This document shows, one piece after another, positions 10,843 to 23,090 of a DNA stretch of 64,000 bases. The notes beneath the pieces are model-generated. The model had not been told where the DNA came from, did not search any database, and saw nothing but the letters and a program-made list of their open reading frames with translations. A program made the position numbers and the translations under genes. The first letter of the stretch is position 1, and the number at the start of each line of letters is the position of its first letter. The DNA comes from Protonemura montana (Eukaryota; Arthropoda; Insecta; Plecoptera; Nemouridae). Location: the NCBI GenBank assembly GCA_947568835.1, contig OX387604.1, positions 24,023,076 to 24,087,075 of the forward strand, read 5' to 3'.

Positions 10843-12335
10843 TGATTGAAACTTATTATGTTTCAGCCATGAAGCAAACATATTTCTTGCCAAATGTTTC
10901 TTACCAAGTGAATGGCGACATTCCAAGATGCCACCTATTTAATTTGATATTACACGATAAATCAAACGATATGGATTTACTGACTTGATAGGGAAATATC
11001 CCTTTTCTAACCGTCACCTATTCGGCAATTAACATGAAACGAAACCGAATCGAATAAACACCAGAAACTAAAATAGTCAAAACGCATGACTGAAACATCG
11101 AAGCTGCCAATTGGGAAGTTATTATCTTGGTTCAAATCTACAAAAAAACAGCTGTTAAAGGTACAACTGTACAAGTATACAGCTTATTTCATATCGAAAC
11201 CATAGACTCGGCATTTATTTCTTTCGAATAATCACCAAAATTTGCATACAACTTCGTTTTGACCACCTAAACCAACTTGGTAAAAATGCCCAAACCAGCC
11301 AGTTATCAATAAACCATTCTTGTCCAAACATAAACCATAATTAGCGTATCTCAGGAATCGGATAAAAACTTCCTAGTTCCCATTCTAGCATGTGACTTAT
11401 GGCACCTTCACATGCCACCTTAGCATGATAGGAAACAATGCAATCACGCTGTCTACATTCACTCTCATTTGCTTTATTGAATTTAGGGGCAGCAAGGATG
11501 GTGTGACGCCTCTCGGCCTACAAAACTTCACTCCCAAACAACCGACTCGATACTCGAACACCAAAACCGTTACTTTACTTGCTGTACTCAAATGAAACTT
11601 AGTTCGCAACGAGATCCAATCGTATTTAATAGCCCACCCCATGGTGAAGACCATCTCTGATGAGATGTGGATTAAGTCAGGTCTAGTATTTAATCCTTGG
11701 TCATAATCTCGACAGGCCAGCCTCCACTATGAAATTATACGTGGGTCGCGAAGACGACGTAGACTTGACGGCCAGAGATAGCATCTCGCTACCGGCCAGC
11801 GGTTACGCCCCCAAATACGAGCAGTTAAGGCACAAAACTCGGCATGGGCGAATGGAGAAATTGGGGATTTCCGATGTTAGAAATTAGAATACCCCATAAC
11901 GACTCGTGCTGGGGCGTTTGCTTGTGCTAGCAACGTGCTGTGCTAGTGCTAGAGATTTGTACGATAAGCAAATGTTGCAAATTCTTAACTCGCGACTATT
12001 TTAGTGTTTAAAAGTATGTGTTTTTCCCCAATTAACCATGCTTTTCAGCAATGTGAAGACCAGCTTTCTTGAACTGAGTAGCAAGTGTTCATGACATTAA
12101 ATATCATGTGGTACCATTGACCCCCGGTGAAATGCCCTACGCAAGGCCGACCACCTACGCTATCAACGCACATATAGGCAAAGATATTGCAAGTGAATTG
12201 GAAAGAACACATCGTGAATCTGACATTTCTGAAGTAATTATTACCTGGGTCCAAAATAAAATCACAAACCATCAAATGGAAATCACACAAAATAACCTTT
12301 TCACTAGAAATCAATGACTTGGGGATAAATATATA

Positions 12336-12812
12336 CAGGTAGATGTAGGTAGGTATAGGTAGGGATAGGTAGGTAGGTAGGTAGGTAGTTAGATAGGTGG
12401 GTAGGTATAGGTAGGTAGGTAGTTAGATAGGTGGGTAGGTATAGGTGGGTAGATAGGTAGGTGGGTAGGTAGATAGGTAGGTGGGTAGATTGGTAGGTTA
12501 TGTTTAGATGGGTAGATATAGGTGGGTAGATATAGGTAGGTTGGTAGATAGATAGGTGGGTAGGTAGGTAGGTAGGTAGGTAGGTAGGTAGGTAGGTAGG
12601 TAGGTGGGTAGGTAGGTAGGTAGGTAGGTAGGTAGGTAGGTAGGTAGGTGGTTGGGTAGGTAGGTGGGTAGGTGGGTAGGTGGGTTGGTAGATAGAAAGG
12701 TGGGTAGATTGGTAGGTTAGGTTAGATGGGTAGATAAAGGTGGGTAGGTAGATAGATAGGTGGGTAGATTGGTAGGTTAGGTTAGATGGGAAGATATAGG
12801 TGGGTAGGTACA
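12336..12812. repeat. (TAGG)n-type tetranucleotide array
   Basis: About 480 bp of TAGG steps mixed with TGGG and TAGA variants, uninterrupted TAGGTAGG in the middle (about 12555-12650). The minus-strand frame of YLPTYLPT repeats (12304-12813) is a product of the array, not a gene. Two copies of the block GTAGATTGGTAGGTTAGGTT near the right end show internal duplication. Confidence 0.97.
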
Positions 12813-13835
12813 CAAACTGGGTGTGGTGGTCGACTAATTCAATAGGGGTTGAATAATGGCGGATGGTTTACGCACACAATAACCATTAGTTGGCCCGTTA
12901 TTATAGCCCAGGCTTTAATCAACGAGCCAGGGCAAAGTCTTTCCCTACGGGGACATTAGGAGGGACACAGTTGAGACTCGCCAGTCAATACACTCACTAC
13001 CCTCGAACAGTCGAATAGGTGTGGGGCGGAGGAGGGGTGGGGGCTGGGGGGGGGGGGGGGGCTTCAAAAGGGGTGTCTGGCCACCTAACTCCCACAAAAC
13101 AGGATGCGCTTAAATAATATTTATCTACGAATATATTATACTGCCCCGAATAAATATGGAGTAAGGGTGTGGCAGCAGTATGACGAATTCGTCAAAAGGC
13201 TACGATAATATGTTTTAATATCCTTTGATGAACTTTTCCTGCTTCATGCTTTGTAGGTGAGTTAATTCAAGCGGAATTAGTCGTGTAATTGAAAATTATT
13301 ATAATGTATGTGTTTCTTGGGAAGTCTAGCATAATGAGCAGAGTATATTCATTTCTTGGAAAGTAAGCTCATGAAATGTCTTGGTGTAATATTCCTGGGT
13401 GTATAACGAGTATATACTGCGGTGCATGTAAAACTTCCTATACATAATAACAAGGGGACTCTTTCTGCCGGCAATACTCAACTCCTGGATTTCAACCTGT
13501 ATTGTTCCTCATTTTCAGGTACTAAGTCTTGTGGTCTACGTACTCCATCGCGTGTGCTTCAAGCAGTGCTCCTTCGACTTACATAGTTTCTCGTAAGTTA
13601 GTAGCGATTGCACGATATCGTATTGCAAATTAGTAATTCCCCAGTATTACACTCACGTATATAATATGTTAATGATTTGGTTTTCTAGTCAATATTTTCC
13701 CAGCATTGGATTCCAAGCTACCGGCGATCTTGGTTTAGACTAAGTTCGCTTCACTAAATTAAAAAACTAGACACAGCTAATTAAAAGTTCCTCGCAGTCC
13801 TTAAGCAAGTTTTGAAACCGCAGGCTATAATAACT
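12813..13835. other. Single-copy spacer with a poly-G run
   Basis: It contains a run of 16 G at 13046-13061 and otherwise no repeat or open frame of note. Confidence 0.55.
13046..13061. repeat. Poly-G run, 16 nt
   Basis: Sixteen consecutive G in a wider G-rich stretch that begins near 13021 (GTGGGGCGGAGGAGGGG). Confidence 0.95.
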
Positions 13836-14700
13836 CAGTGCAACTTTCACGTGTTCGACTGGGCATGTGACTCTGTCCCAGTGCAACTTTCACGTGTTCG
13901 ACTGGGCATGTGACTCTGTCCCAGTGCAACTTTCACGTGTTCAACTGGGCATGTGACTCTGCTTCAGTGCAACTTTCACGTGTTCGACTGGGCATGTGAC
14001 TCTGTCCCAGTGCAACTTTCACGTGTTAGACTGGGCATGTGACTCTGTCCCAGTGCAACTTTCACGTGTTCAACTAGGCATGTGACTCTGTCCCAGTGCA
14101 ACTTTCACGTGTTCGACTGGGCATGTGACTCTGTCCCAGTGCAACTTTCACGTGTTCGACTGGGCATGTGATTCTGTCCCAGTGCAACTTTCACGTGTTC
14201 GACTGGGCATGTGACATTGTCCCAGTGCAACTTTCACGTGTTCTACTGGACATGTGACATTGTCCCAGTGCAACTTTCACGTGTTCTACTGGACATGTGA
14301 CTCTGTCCCAGTGCAACTTTCATGTGTTCGACTGGGCATGTGACTCTGTCCCAGTGCAACTTTCACGTGTTCGACTGGGCATGTGACTCTGTCCCAGTGC
14401 AACTTTCACGTGTTCGACTGGACATGTATGTGACTCTGTCCCAGTGCAACTTTATGTGTTCGACTGGGCATGTGACTCTGCTCCAGTGCAACTTTCACGT
14501 GTTTGACTGGGCATGTGACTCTGTCCCAGTGCAACTTTCATGTGTTCGACTGGGCATGTGACTCTGCTCCAGTGCAACTTTCACGTGTTCGACTGGACAT
14601 GTATGTGACTCTGTCCCAGTGCAACTTTCACGTGTTCGACTGGGCATGTGACTCTGTCCCAGTGCAACTTTCACGTGTTCGACTGGGCATGTGACTGGGC
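13836..14700. repeat. 43-bp satellite carrying a CACGTG E-box per unit
   Basis: About 20 head-to-tail units. Each contains CAGTGCAACTTTCACGTG, then TTCGACTGGGCATGTGACTC and TGTCC. By eye about 17 units keep CACGTG, while others read CATGTG or have lost it. Two units carry a 4-bp insertion giving GACATGTATGTGAC, and these sit in a duplicated multi-unit block (about 14405-14450 and 14580-14625). Frames at 14322-14561 and 14503-14694 are repeat products. Confidence 0.97.
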
Positions 14701-16456
14701 ATCATCGAGCTTCATACAATGCTTTGAATGTTTTCAAGGTTAAGCCAAGGTTAAGACAAATTTAAGAAACTCTGCAAACAAAATTAACGAAACAGTGGGA
14801 TTCGCAATATGTTCATGATCACTAACTCGCTTAGAAACATCAATCTATTGATTTCTTTTACAACACTTTTTGGCTAATATAGTATTTGCTAATATAGCAA
14901 ATTAACATCGGATTGAGCAGAGATAGCGCAGATATCGAGTACTTCAAAGTGACTAATTCATAAGAATGTCATTCTTTAACTTACATTCTTTCCGTTCTAT
15001 ACACAGATTGTTTATTTTCATGGAGTAATGCGATAAAGGAGGGTGATATCGACATGGAAACGCAGTGGTCAAGTCGTTCCGATTACACCAGTGTGGTGTT
15101 GATTTGTTGGGAAACAGGATCCGTGTCGGAAGCGGGATAAAGTCATCCGTGTGATCTTCTTGTGATCTTCTTCTGATCTTCTCGAGATCTCGGTGGCAAA
15201 TTTGTCTTGGCAAATGCCGGCTGCTGCGCGATCTTGTTCGAATTATTTGTGGACGCCCTGACAGCAACATTCCCGTCCAAAAGCTTCGAAATGTCTCCAT
15301 TACAAGGAACTGGACGGCAGGAGCACCAGTATAGCTCTAACGACGACCCAAAGAAAATTGGAAAAGTTTTTTAATATACTATTCCAAAGTCAAAAGCATT
15401 AGCCCTGTAAACTTTTAGTTGGAACTAGTTTACCCAAATGTCTACTTTCACAGAAATGCTATAAACACCGCTGTTAACATGAATGGAACAAGGAAATGGG
15501 ATGGAAAACTGTTCTAGAAAATGTTGATACAAATTTGATGTAACGTATATTAGAAACTTTTGAATTGGTGTGGCTGAATGGGTTGAAATTTGAGCTCAAA
15601 CGAAAGCTTGACACAAGCACAAGCAAAGTGAGCTGTCGCGGACATATTATTATTGATATCAAATGACCGCAGGTGGAAATCGATCGAAATAATCACTGCT
15701 CAGAAAAAATAGCATTAGACTTTCCATTTAAAATATTCAATCCCTACCAACTACATTTTTAGTTAACTCAGATTAGTTGTAGAATATGTATCTAACTTCG
15801 ATCGTTATCTAATTCCAATCGGCCCAATCGCATTGCTTAATTAGCAAGTCTTCGGTCATTTTTAAGCAACTCAATGATATGTTTTGTGAAGAGACTCTGC
15901 TTACCAACCGGCGAAATAAAGACTTATCAAATGGTTTTATAGCGCTCACTTCTGAAGACTCACCGGCAAACACGTTCTGATATTCGTCCTCAATTCCATC
16001 ACCAGCAATTCAACCCTCCCCCTCCCCTACCTACCACCACCCATTGCCACCCCTGTCCAACATCACCTAGCTCTTATTCGGTACCATACTCCAAAACCTC
16101 TCAAAAACCTGACGCCAAATATCCTGTTCTCAAAGCCGGCAAACGACAAATTCTAGATGCAGGATCAGCTGACGAAGATGTCAAAAAATAAACGGATCTT
16201 GTGTAAAGTACTCAATTGCAAACGCAATTATTCACTTGTTCTTTTGCGTGTTTCTCATTTCGGTGCCTGCAATTATCTACTTACGTTGGTAATACAACAC
16301 TAAGAGCTCGAAATGAAGCCCTCGTCTAAATATACGGCACACGCCCTATAACCAGCTGTTCCACCCTGCAAAGAGTTTCAATGCAACTGAAAAAGCGACA
16401 ATATCAGAATAATAGCCAGATCGATGTTTGCCTCTCATCCCGATTCCTGACCGTTG
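14701..16456. other. Spacer with a GC-richer, multiply open block at 14953-15360
   Basis: Mostly single-copy AT-rich DNA. The block 14953-15360 is GC-richer than its flanks and open over 60 or more codons in two minus-strand frames (one of 115 codons) and one plus-strand frame. It also holds a triple AGAAGATCAC-type repeat at about 15160-15190. I recognise no domain. It could be an old transposon fragment or an exon of unknown type. The minus strand shows a pyrimidine-rich stretch ending TTAG upstream of one open frame, a weak acceptor. Confidence 0.4.
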
Positions 16457-16513
16457 ATGCTGGCATGGTGCTGGCATGGTGCTGGCATGGTGCTGGCATG
16501 GTGCTGGCACGAT
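16457..16513. repeat. 11-bp minisatellite, 5 units
   Basis: The unit TGCTGGCATGG is repeated about five times, the last one changed (GGCACGATG). Confidence 0.9.
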
Positions 16514-16685
16514 GCTCATCGCTTGGCTAGTATAACTGGCAGGGGCAGTCAACGGCAGCAGGCGTATGATTGACTGGATGCTGCACTACGCGATTAGGCT
16601 TGCTGCCAAACAGCGATCAGCTGTTCACAGTCTCATCATTCCACCTTGGTACCGGCCAGCCTGACATCCTGCCTGACAGCCTGCT

Positions 16686-16734
16686 AGCCAGCCAGCCAGC
16701 CAGCCAGTCAGCCAGCCAGCCAGCCAGTCAGTCA

Positions 16735-16765
<31 letters not shown>

Positions 16766-16781
16766 TGACAGTCTGCTAGCA

Positions 16782-16826
<45 letters not shown>

Positions 16827-16839
16827 ACCAGCCAGCCAA

Positions 16840-16870
<31 letters not shown>

Positions 16871-16871
16871 A

Positions 16872-16905
<34 letters not shown>

Positions 16906-16945
16906 TGACAGCCTGCTAGCAAGCCAGCCAGCCAGCCAGCCAGCA

Positions 16946-16982
<37 letters not shown>

Positions 16983-17119
16983 ACCAGCCAGCAAACCAGC
17001 CAGCCAGTCAGCCAGCCAGCCAGCTAGCCAGCCAGCCAGCCAGCCAGCCAGCCAACCAACCAGCCAACCAGCCAGCCAGACAGCCAGCCAGTCAGTCAGC
17101 CAGCCAGCCAACCAGCCAA

Positions 17120-17174
<55 letters not shown>

Positions 17175-17263
17175 ACCAGCCAGCCAGCCAGCCAACCAGC
17201 CAGCCAGCCAGCCAGTCAGTCAGCCAGCCAGCCAACCAGCCAACCAGCCAGCCAGCCAGCCAA

Positions 17264-17318
<55 letters not shown>

Positions 17319-17340
17319 ACCAGCCAACCAGCCAGCCAGA

Positions 17341-17398
<58 letters not shown>

Positions 17399-17407
17399 AC
17401 CAGCCAA

Positions 17408-17484
<77 letters not shown>

Positions 17485-17515
17485 AAGCCAGCCAGCCAAC
17501 CAGCCAGCAAGCCAA
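16686..17515. repeat. (CCAG)n tetranucleotide array, about 830 bp
   Basis: Almost pure CCAG steps with scattered CCAA, CAGT, CAAG and CCTGACAG variants. Variant order is duplicated: GTCAGTCAGC occurs at 17091 and again at 17215, exactly 31 units apart, with similar flanks. All frames of both strands stay open, giving GWLA-type minus-strand frames that are not genes. Confidence 0.98.
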
Positions 17516-20500
17516 ACTTCCAGCCTATCCTTGTTAGGGAAAGCTAGCGATTAGGGGCCTTGATAAAAAGTTGCATTGAAAACACCGTAAGTACCAAACT
17601 AACAATAAAAGTCGTTGTAGGTGTACAAACTCAATACGCCGTACCTACCGTTACTTCCCCTAACTCTAGCCGACTTTATCTTTGAGTTAAAAGTAATGGA
17701 ATTCCATTCGACGAGTAAGAATGGAGTCGAGATAATTTGAGAGCAGAAAATAACGGCTCTTTCTTGACTCGCGCCCTAACGATGCTCGTCAAAAACTTTA
17801 CTGTCTTTACTCCCGCCGCTGCCACCAAAGTTACACAACGATATTAGCGGAGGTAAATTGAACTCTGCTTTCGCTACTTAACCGAAAACATTGGCTGGCT
17901 CGCAAAATCCGGACACTTCTAATGGTTTATGATCAGAACGAAATGTTCTTTCTCTGTCTTTCTCTCTGGGGCTTTCTTTTTTTTAAGGGAGTGTTGGGTG
18001 GATAAGAGAAATTAAATAGGTTCCTTTTATCTCGTCTGTTGAACCTGAATTTGAATAAGAAATGTTCAAGTCGCAAATGATTTTCCATTTGCAGTTTGCG
18101 AGCATTTCTTAATAGAGATTGGCTTGAATGTTTCGCGGTTGTCTATTAGCGAAATTGAGTATTAAAACCTATCGTTGCAATTTATTTAACCTACCCTATG
18201 ACTGCACTGAATGATTGGCTTACGTTTAGTGCCCTCTTATAACGTGATTTGCAAGCAAATACGTAGAAGCTCTCAAATAATTATGCTTGAGTCGGCAAAT
18301 TCCAGGAGTGCCAGAAGTTCCAAGAGTGCCAAGAGAGCCAAGCGTGCCAAGCGTGCCAAGCGTGCCAAGAGAGCCAAGCGTGCCAAGAGAGCCAAGAGAG
18401 CCAAGAGTGTATTGGACGCATTTGATGGTAAATGAAACAGCTCTTAGAATTTCACGTACGGTAAACAGCGTTGAGTTGCAAATAGAAACGATGGTCGACT
18501 ATTGAATTAGATATCAATTTCATTCTATATTCGGTCTAAGAAACGACGCCCTGGCATCATTCGATTGCATAAAGGAACCGGAAATTATCTTCGTTATTGC
18601 AAAGCCATGCATTTAGCAACAATTTCAGAAGTAAATATAGAAACAAATCGGTCGCAAAAAACGAGTCGCGACTTGATTCTGGTGTCTTTGGAAGTCCGTG
18701 CACTTGAATATGCTCGAAATATAATGAGAGAAAATATCTATTGAAAGACTCGAGTTGAGTGCCTGTTCCTTGTAAGTATTGCAGAGCATAAAACACAGTA
18801 AACAAAACATCACAAATGGAAATAAATGAATCACAAGCGAATAAACAAAATAAACGAACGCCCTATCAGAGTCTAGAAAGCTGTTACGAATGTAATTTAT
18901 GATCCAAGAATGTAGCTTTTCTGTACGCAGATTGCTAAAGTCGAGCAAATGGATTGAAATGTCATTGAATCCAAGCTCTTAGAGCAGGAGCGTGAGAGAG
19001 GAGAAAGAGAGATATGTATGAAACCTGCTGAAATCACTTTTACTGTACCATAGTGTATTAGTTTTTAGTTGAGCTGTCGTTACTTTCAGGCAACCACGCT
19101 CATATCGCGAGTTTTATTTTCCACCCGTGTAACAAAAGAAATTTCCGTCAAAGTTGTAATTGTGCGTGCGCGCACTCTTTTCATTTCACTCCACTTCCTT
19201 TGACACCTTCCAACGAAAGAAAATCTATGACGGCCAAGTTTAATATCGCAAATAGCTTTCAAGATGTTTCAAAAATACTGATTTCACATGAATTCCAGCG
19301 CTGCAACTCGTCTGAAACTAAATGGTGATTTATCCTAGCCAAGTGAAATGTATGTCGCCATCTTGCCAGAGAATCGATGGGACAATAAAAGCGGAAACGG
19401 AAATACATTGTGTCATTCTGCCCTGGAGCTGTAACAAATCTTTTGTGTATAATCTAGAACAAAAGTGACTTTTAGGGAAATTATACCAAATAAAGTCTAG
19501 AAACAAGATTCTCGACTCAGCTTAGTCGCTTTAAGTTAGTTTTCTTCGCGTGGTCCGTTGCAGGATTTCCTCAAGGGACATTCCACACAGATAGATCTTT
19601 CAATCAGAAATTGACTTCCTTGCCAAACTTTCCCTACACCGACCATGATAAGAATAAGAAATATCCAACACTCTTCAAACATTTCTTAAAACGTTTAATG
19701 TACAATGATCAAGTATTTCATTCATGAAAAATGCATGGCTTTTCGTTGAAAATGACGGTTGAAGATTTCTGTTGTTAGTGGTGCTAGTTGATATTTGAAC
19801 TCCGAGTAACCGAATACTTTTCTGTGACATGTCGCTTCACAGTTCGTACTTCGTATCACAGTCATGGCTTGCAGATTGATTCAACTTATTTCCGAACAAG
19901 CCCTGCGGCCCGAATATCTCATCATGTAGCAATAATTGACTGCAGTGCTCGCTTTGCTCGCGGCTCTTCTTTGAAATAATAACGGAACTTCGGAATTAAC
20001 CAGATTGTTAGGGTAAGTTTCCTCCCCAAGTGAGTGGAATAAAGACATTGTGCATGAACCTAACTCAAATGATAGCTGATAGAAGCGACTTTATAGGTTA
20101 TAGTTCAACGGGACTGTCTCGAGTCAAATGAATTCGTCACATTAGATTTCTTCTGTCAAAATTTCAAAGCTAGTGGTCAGGGTGAGTTGAGTTTATTAGT
20201 CTGTAAATCGTTCTATCCGATTATATGTATATCCTGGGTGATGAGCACCGCATTGCTGTGTACAAGAGAGAGAAGGAGAGATGGAGAAGAGTGAGAGTGT
20301 ATTAAGTGAAAGAGCGAGACAGAGAGCTGCTAAAATATATAGTGGCGGTTTTGGGGCTACGAGGATTCTGGTTTTTAGGGCAAAATCTTGAACTTCTCAT
20401 TACGGGGATAAGATCGGCATCGCTTGAGGCTCAAGAAACATATTACATATTTATCTAATAGAATCTTTTATGCCAAGCTGAGTGTGCGCATGCTTGGAGT

Positions 20501-21179
20501 AATATTTCACTTTGATTATATCTTTAAAGTATTTTAAAAATGGAAATGGAAATTGAAGTAAATGAATCTCCTTGCTTATAAACGTCGATATGCTGATTTA
20601 AGCTGAAGTACCAAAATAATTTTAAAATAAATAATTTAAAAAAACGCTGTGAGAGGTAACTTAATAATAGTTAGTCTGCGGAATAAGTCGATATTGGAGT
20701 AGCGTGAGATATTTAGCAGAACGTAATCACAAGTAAGGTAGTGTATTTACAAGCAACAATTTAGGCTGCAATTACTTGTGCACGTCGGTAATTGTAGGGT
20801 GAAGCAGACGACACAAGCTCAACCTTTACCCTTGAAAGTAATTCGATGTGAAGCAAGACCTAGACCTACGCCACTGTTGATTCGAATACATGACCCGGAG
20901 CTATGTGGTCTAATTGAGCTGAGGATAGAAATGAGATGAAAATAGAATCTACCATGGGATGTATGTTGGTTCGTAGCCTGGGGCTCATGAAACATTGAGG
21001 GAGATAGATTAGGTTTTTTAAAAAGGTCGTAAGATATGGTAGACGTTTCAATTAAATACGCCTAAGTATATACGGTGGGGGTGAAATGAACCCCTAAAAG
21101 AGCATATTAGAAGGAAAAAATGGCTATCTCCCTTCTTAGACAAACAAGTTGAGTGAATAACATCTTTCGGATTTCTTAC
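17516..21179. other. Single-copy DNA directly downstream of the Tmtc2 exon, probable intron 3
   Basis: It starts on the right at the splice donor of the Tmtc2 exon (GTAAGAAAT read on the minus strand from 21179). It contains the 9-bp minisatellite at 18310-18411 and a purine-rich stretch at about 20260-20325. I looked for the next Tmtc2 exon (the membrane segments after FYK and the TPR region) and saw no matching frame, so that exon probably lies left of the window. Confidence 0.55.
18310..18411. repeat. 9-bp minisatellite, about 11 units
   Basis: Units GCCAAGCGT and GCCAAGAGA/GCCAAGAGT are repeated. The plus-strand AKRAKRAKR peptide is a by-product, because 9 is a multiple of 3. Confidence 0.93.
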
Positions 21180-21945
21180 CTTGTAGAAGTTAGTAAGCAG
21201 ATGTCGCAGCTTATTGCAGTGCAGGATCAAGTCGTACACAATGCAGAGCGGTAACACAGTAATTCCGATCTCCTTGCACAGTAGCGCGCACACCGCAAAC
21301 AAGATGCAACCAAATAAGCAAACCCAGGGCTGCCAGTTTCGCAACGTGCCACCGCTTTCACAAGAATATTGGTTCTTCGTCAAACCGAAACCGTTACAAC
21401 GTCCATGGCTGTCGCAAACTCGCAAATGTTCGTCGTTCTTCAAGTATCGTCCGCCATTCTGATGAGAGTTGCCGTTTTTCGTATAATTCTCTGAGCGGGA
21501 AATGCAGTTGACAGATATCTTTCTCCTCTGCTTCTTAGCGTCACGGTATTGGACGTGAGAGATGTAACAGAGGAAGGAGATGATGAAGAAGATGCAGGAG
21601 GCAATATCGGCTCTCCCGACAATGCCTGCGACGGCTTCGGTGTGGATGGGGTGCGCTGCGAATAGCAGGCCCGTGATGAGCGTGGGGAGCGGAGACGGGA
21701 TGAAATTACGGGCCAGTCGGACCACTAGGGACGTTGCCAGGCAATGCAGTAGGATGTTCACCAGGTGGAAGTGCTGTGCCTTGAAACCACCGACCAGGTA
21801 GTTGAGTCGGAACGACAGTACGACCAGAGGCCGGTAAGAGCCGTGAGATCCGCTATGGGAGAGTGGAGTTCCCCAGAAGTCGTTGACCAGGAGACGGTGG
21901 AGCGGCGTCGATGGAAGAATGTCTTGGTTTGACAGAATCGCTCGT
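21180..21945 (-). CDS. Tmtc2: Tmtc2, second coding exon (residues 29-284)
   Basis: Part of an ER-membrane O-mannosyltransferase of the TMTC family, which acts on cadherin-type domains (family knowledge). The exon has a TTTCAG acceptor and an AAG|GTAAG donor and is 766 bp. Its first base completes Arg29, split with the exon at 40576-40687, and it ends in phase 0. Visible motifs are NDFWGTPLSHSGSHGSYRPL (50-69), a membrane segment around HLVNILLHCLATSLVV (89-104), the family signature HPIHTEAVAGIVGRAD (127-142), a hydrophobic segment 143-157, and CKEIGITVLPLCIVYDLIL (252-270). The HSGSH...SYRPL pattern fits TMTC2 better than TMTC1, 3 or 4. Residues 158-232 form a hydrophilic loop that is much longer than I recall for vertebrate TMTC2, with an N-Y-T sequon at 182. 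GTG at 21761 is an internal valine, not a start. Domain end and TPR repeats are off the window. Confidence 0.95.
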
Positions 21946-22639
21946 CTGAAACCAAAGATTAAACGTGGTGTTACAGTTTATTATCTATGGGTGGGGTTTC
22001 AGTAGAAACAATTTGTTTGGAGGGTTTGTTAGCCTGGTTCTATCTTCGGTAACACATACTTTCTGTATTTCATGAAAAGAGTAAACACATATCTGGAAGT
22101 ACAGTTTCAAAACATATCAATATAAAGATAATAATTACAATGGCATATTTTAAATAAAACATGTTTAGAACTAATAAAGTCCATCTAGAGTCCTTGTCTA
22201 TCTGAGTCCAAATTATTCTATAATCAAAGCAAGCGAACGGAACCTCATTAAAGCTTTAGGCCAACCGAACCACACAACTGAAATTTTTCGGATTCTGGGA
22301 TATTTAGAGCCCGGATTAAGATATAACTCAAAGGGTTGAATTAAGTTGACCCTATAAACCATAGTTTGGAAAACCCATTATAGATAATTCAGATCAGGCT
22401 GTTCAATTTTGGTGGGTGCTTTGTAGCCAAACATTTCCACCAAAAGCTGAATACAAACAGGTAACAGAACTTTGCAGCATCGTTCAATCGCAGCAATATG
22501 CAGCTTTATTTGAAATGCAACGTCGATGCAGTTTCAAATATTTACCATTACGCCATTAACGTCCATATGAAATGTTAATACGATAAATACAATATCTGGA
22601 TTTAATATATTTTCCTCTTCCGTTATTAGAACTTGACAA

Positions 22640-23090
22640 AAGACCGAACTCGCTGTTTCAACAGCAAAAATAGTCCGCACAGCGAACTGGCTCCTCTACG
22701 AAACTCGGGTAGTTTTTTGAGAAGTACCTTGGGAAATATGGGTATGCTATAAACGCAAAATAGCTGTTTATTTTGTACCACTTCATCAACCACAATACTA
22801 CCAGGACTTAGTTTTGCACTGAAAATGGTTTTCAAGTGCTTGTCTCTGAACGCAGCCCGCAGAGCAAACTTGGCTCCTCTACTTAACTGTTTTTTTTTTA
22901 ATTTATATCCTTGGGAAATATGGATATGCCACGAACACAAAATAGATATGTGCTTGAAGGCCACTTAGTTCACAACAATTCTATCAGGACTTCGTTTTGC
23001 ACTGCAAATTGTTTTCAAGTGCTTGACCCTAAACGCAGCCCGCAGAGCAAACTCGGCTCCTCTACGAAACTCAATTAAAACTCAAGAAGT
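22640..23090. repeat. Diverged 183-bp tandem repeat, about 2.5 units
   Basis: The anchor GGCTCCTCTAC appears at 22689, 22872 and 23055, spaced 183 bp each time. Shared motifs between anchors include CCTTGGGAAATATGG, GTTTTGCACTG and TTTTCAAGTGCTTG. The last two anchors share GCAGCCCGCAGAGCAAACT. The left unit is the most diverged. Confidence 0.9.

Larger units (their letters stand above)
6001..12335. other. Single-copy DNA, probable Tmtc2 intron
   Basis: No gene is supported across this 6.3 kb. It holds a poly-T run (about 6439-6454), C runs at 6729-6741 and 7424-7438, a G run at 8889-8912, a GC-rich perfect palindrome (6986-6999), a triple 32-bp repeat (7520-7612) and two adjacent hairpins (10789-10842). 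A palindromic CRE-type site ACTGACGTCAGT lies at 6377-6388. Open frames are under 125 codons and lack recognisable domains. Confidence 0.55.

Noticed and set aside
12304-12813. 169-codon YLPTYLPT frame
   Set aside because: Translation of the TAGG array.
13836-14700. CRISPR-like array
   Set aside because: Units are contiguous and near identical with no unique spacers; the same holds for the other arrays.
16732-17515. Minus-strand frames of AGWLAGWL repeats
   Set aside because: Translation of the CCAG array; all frames are open.
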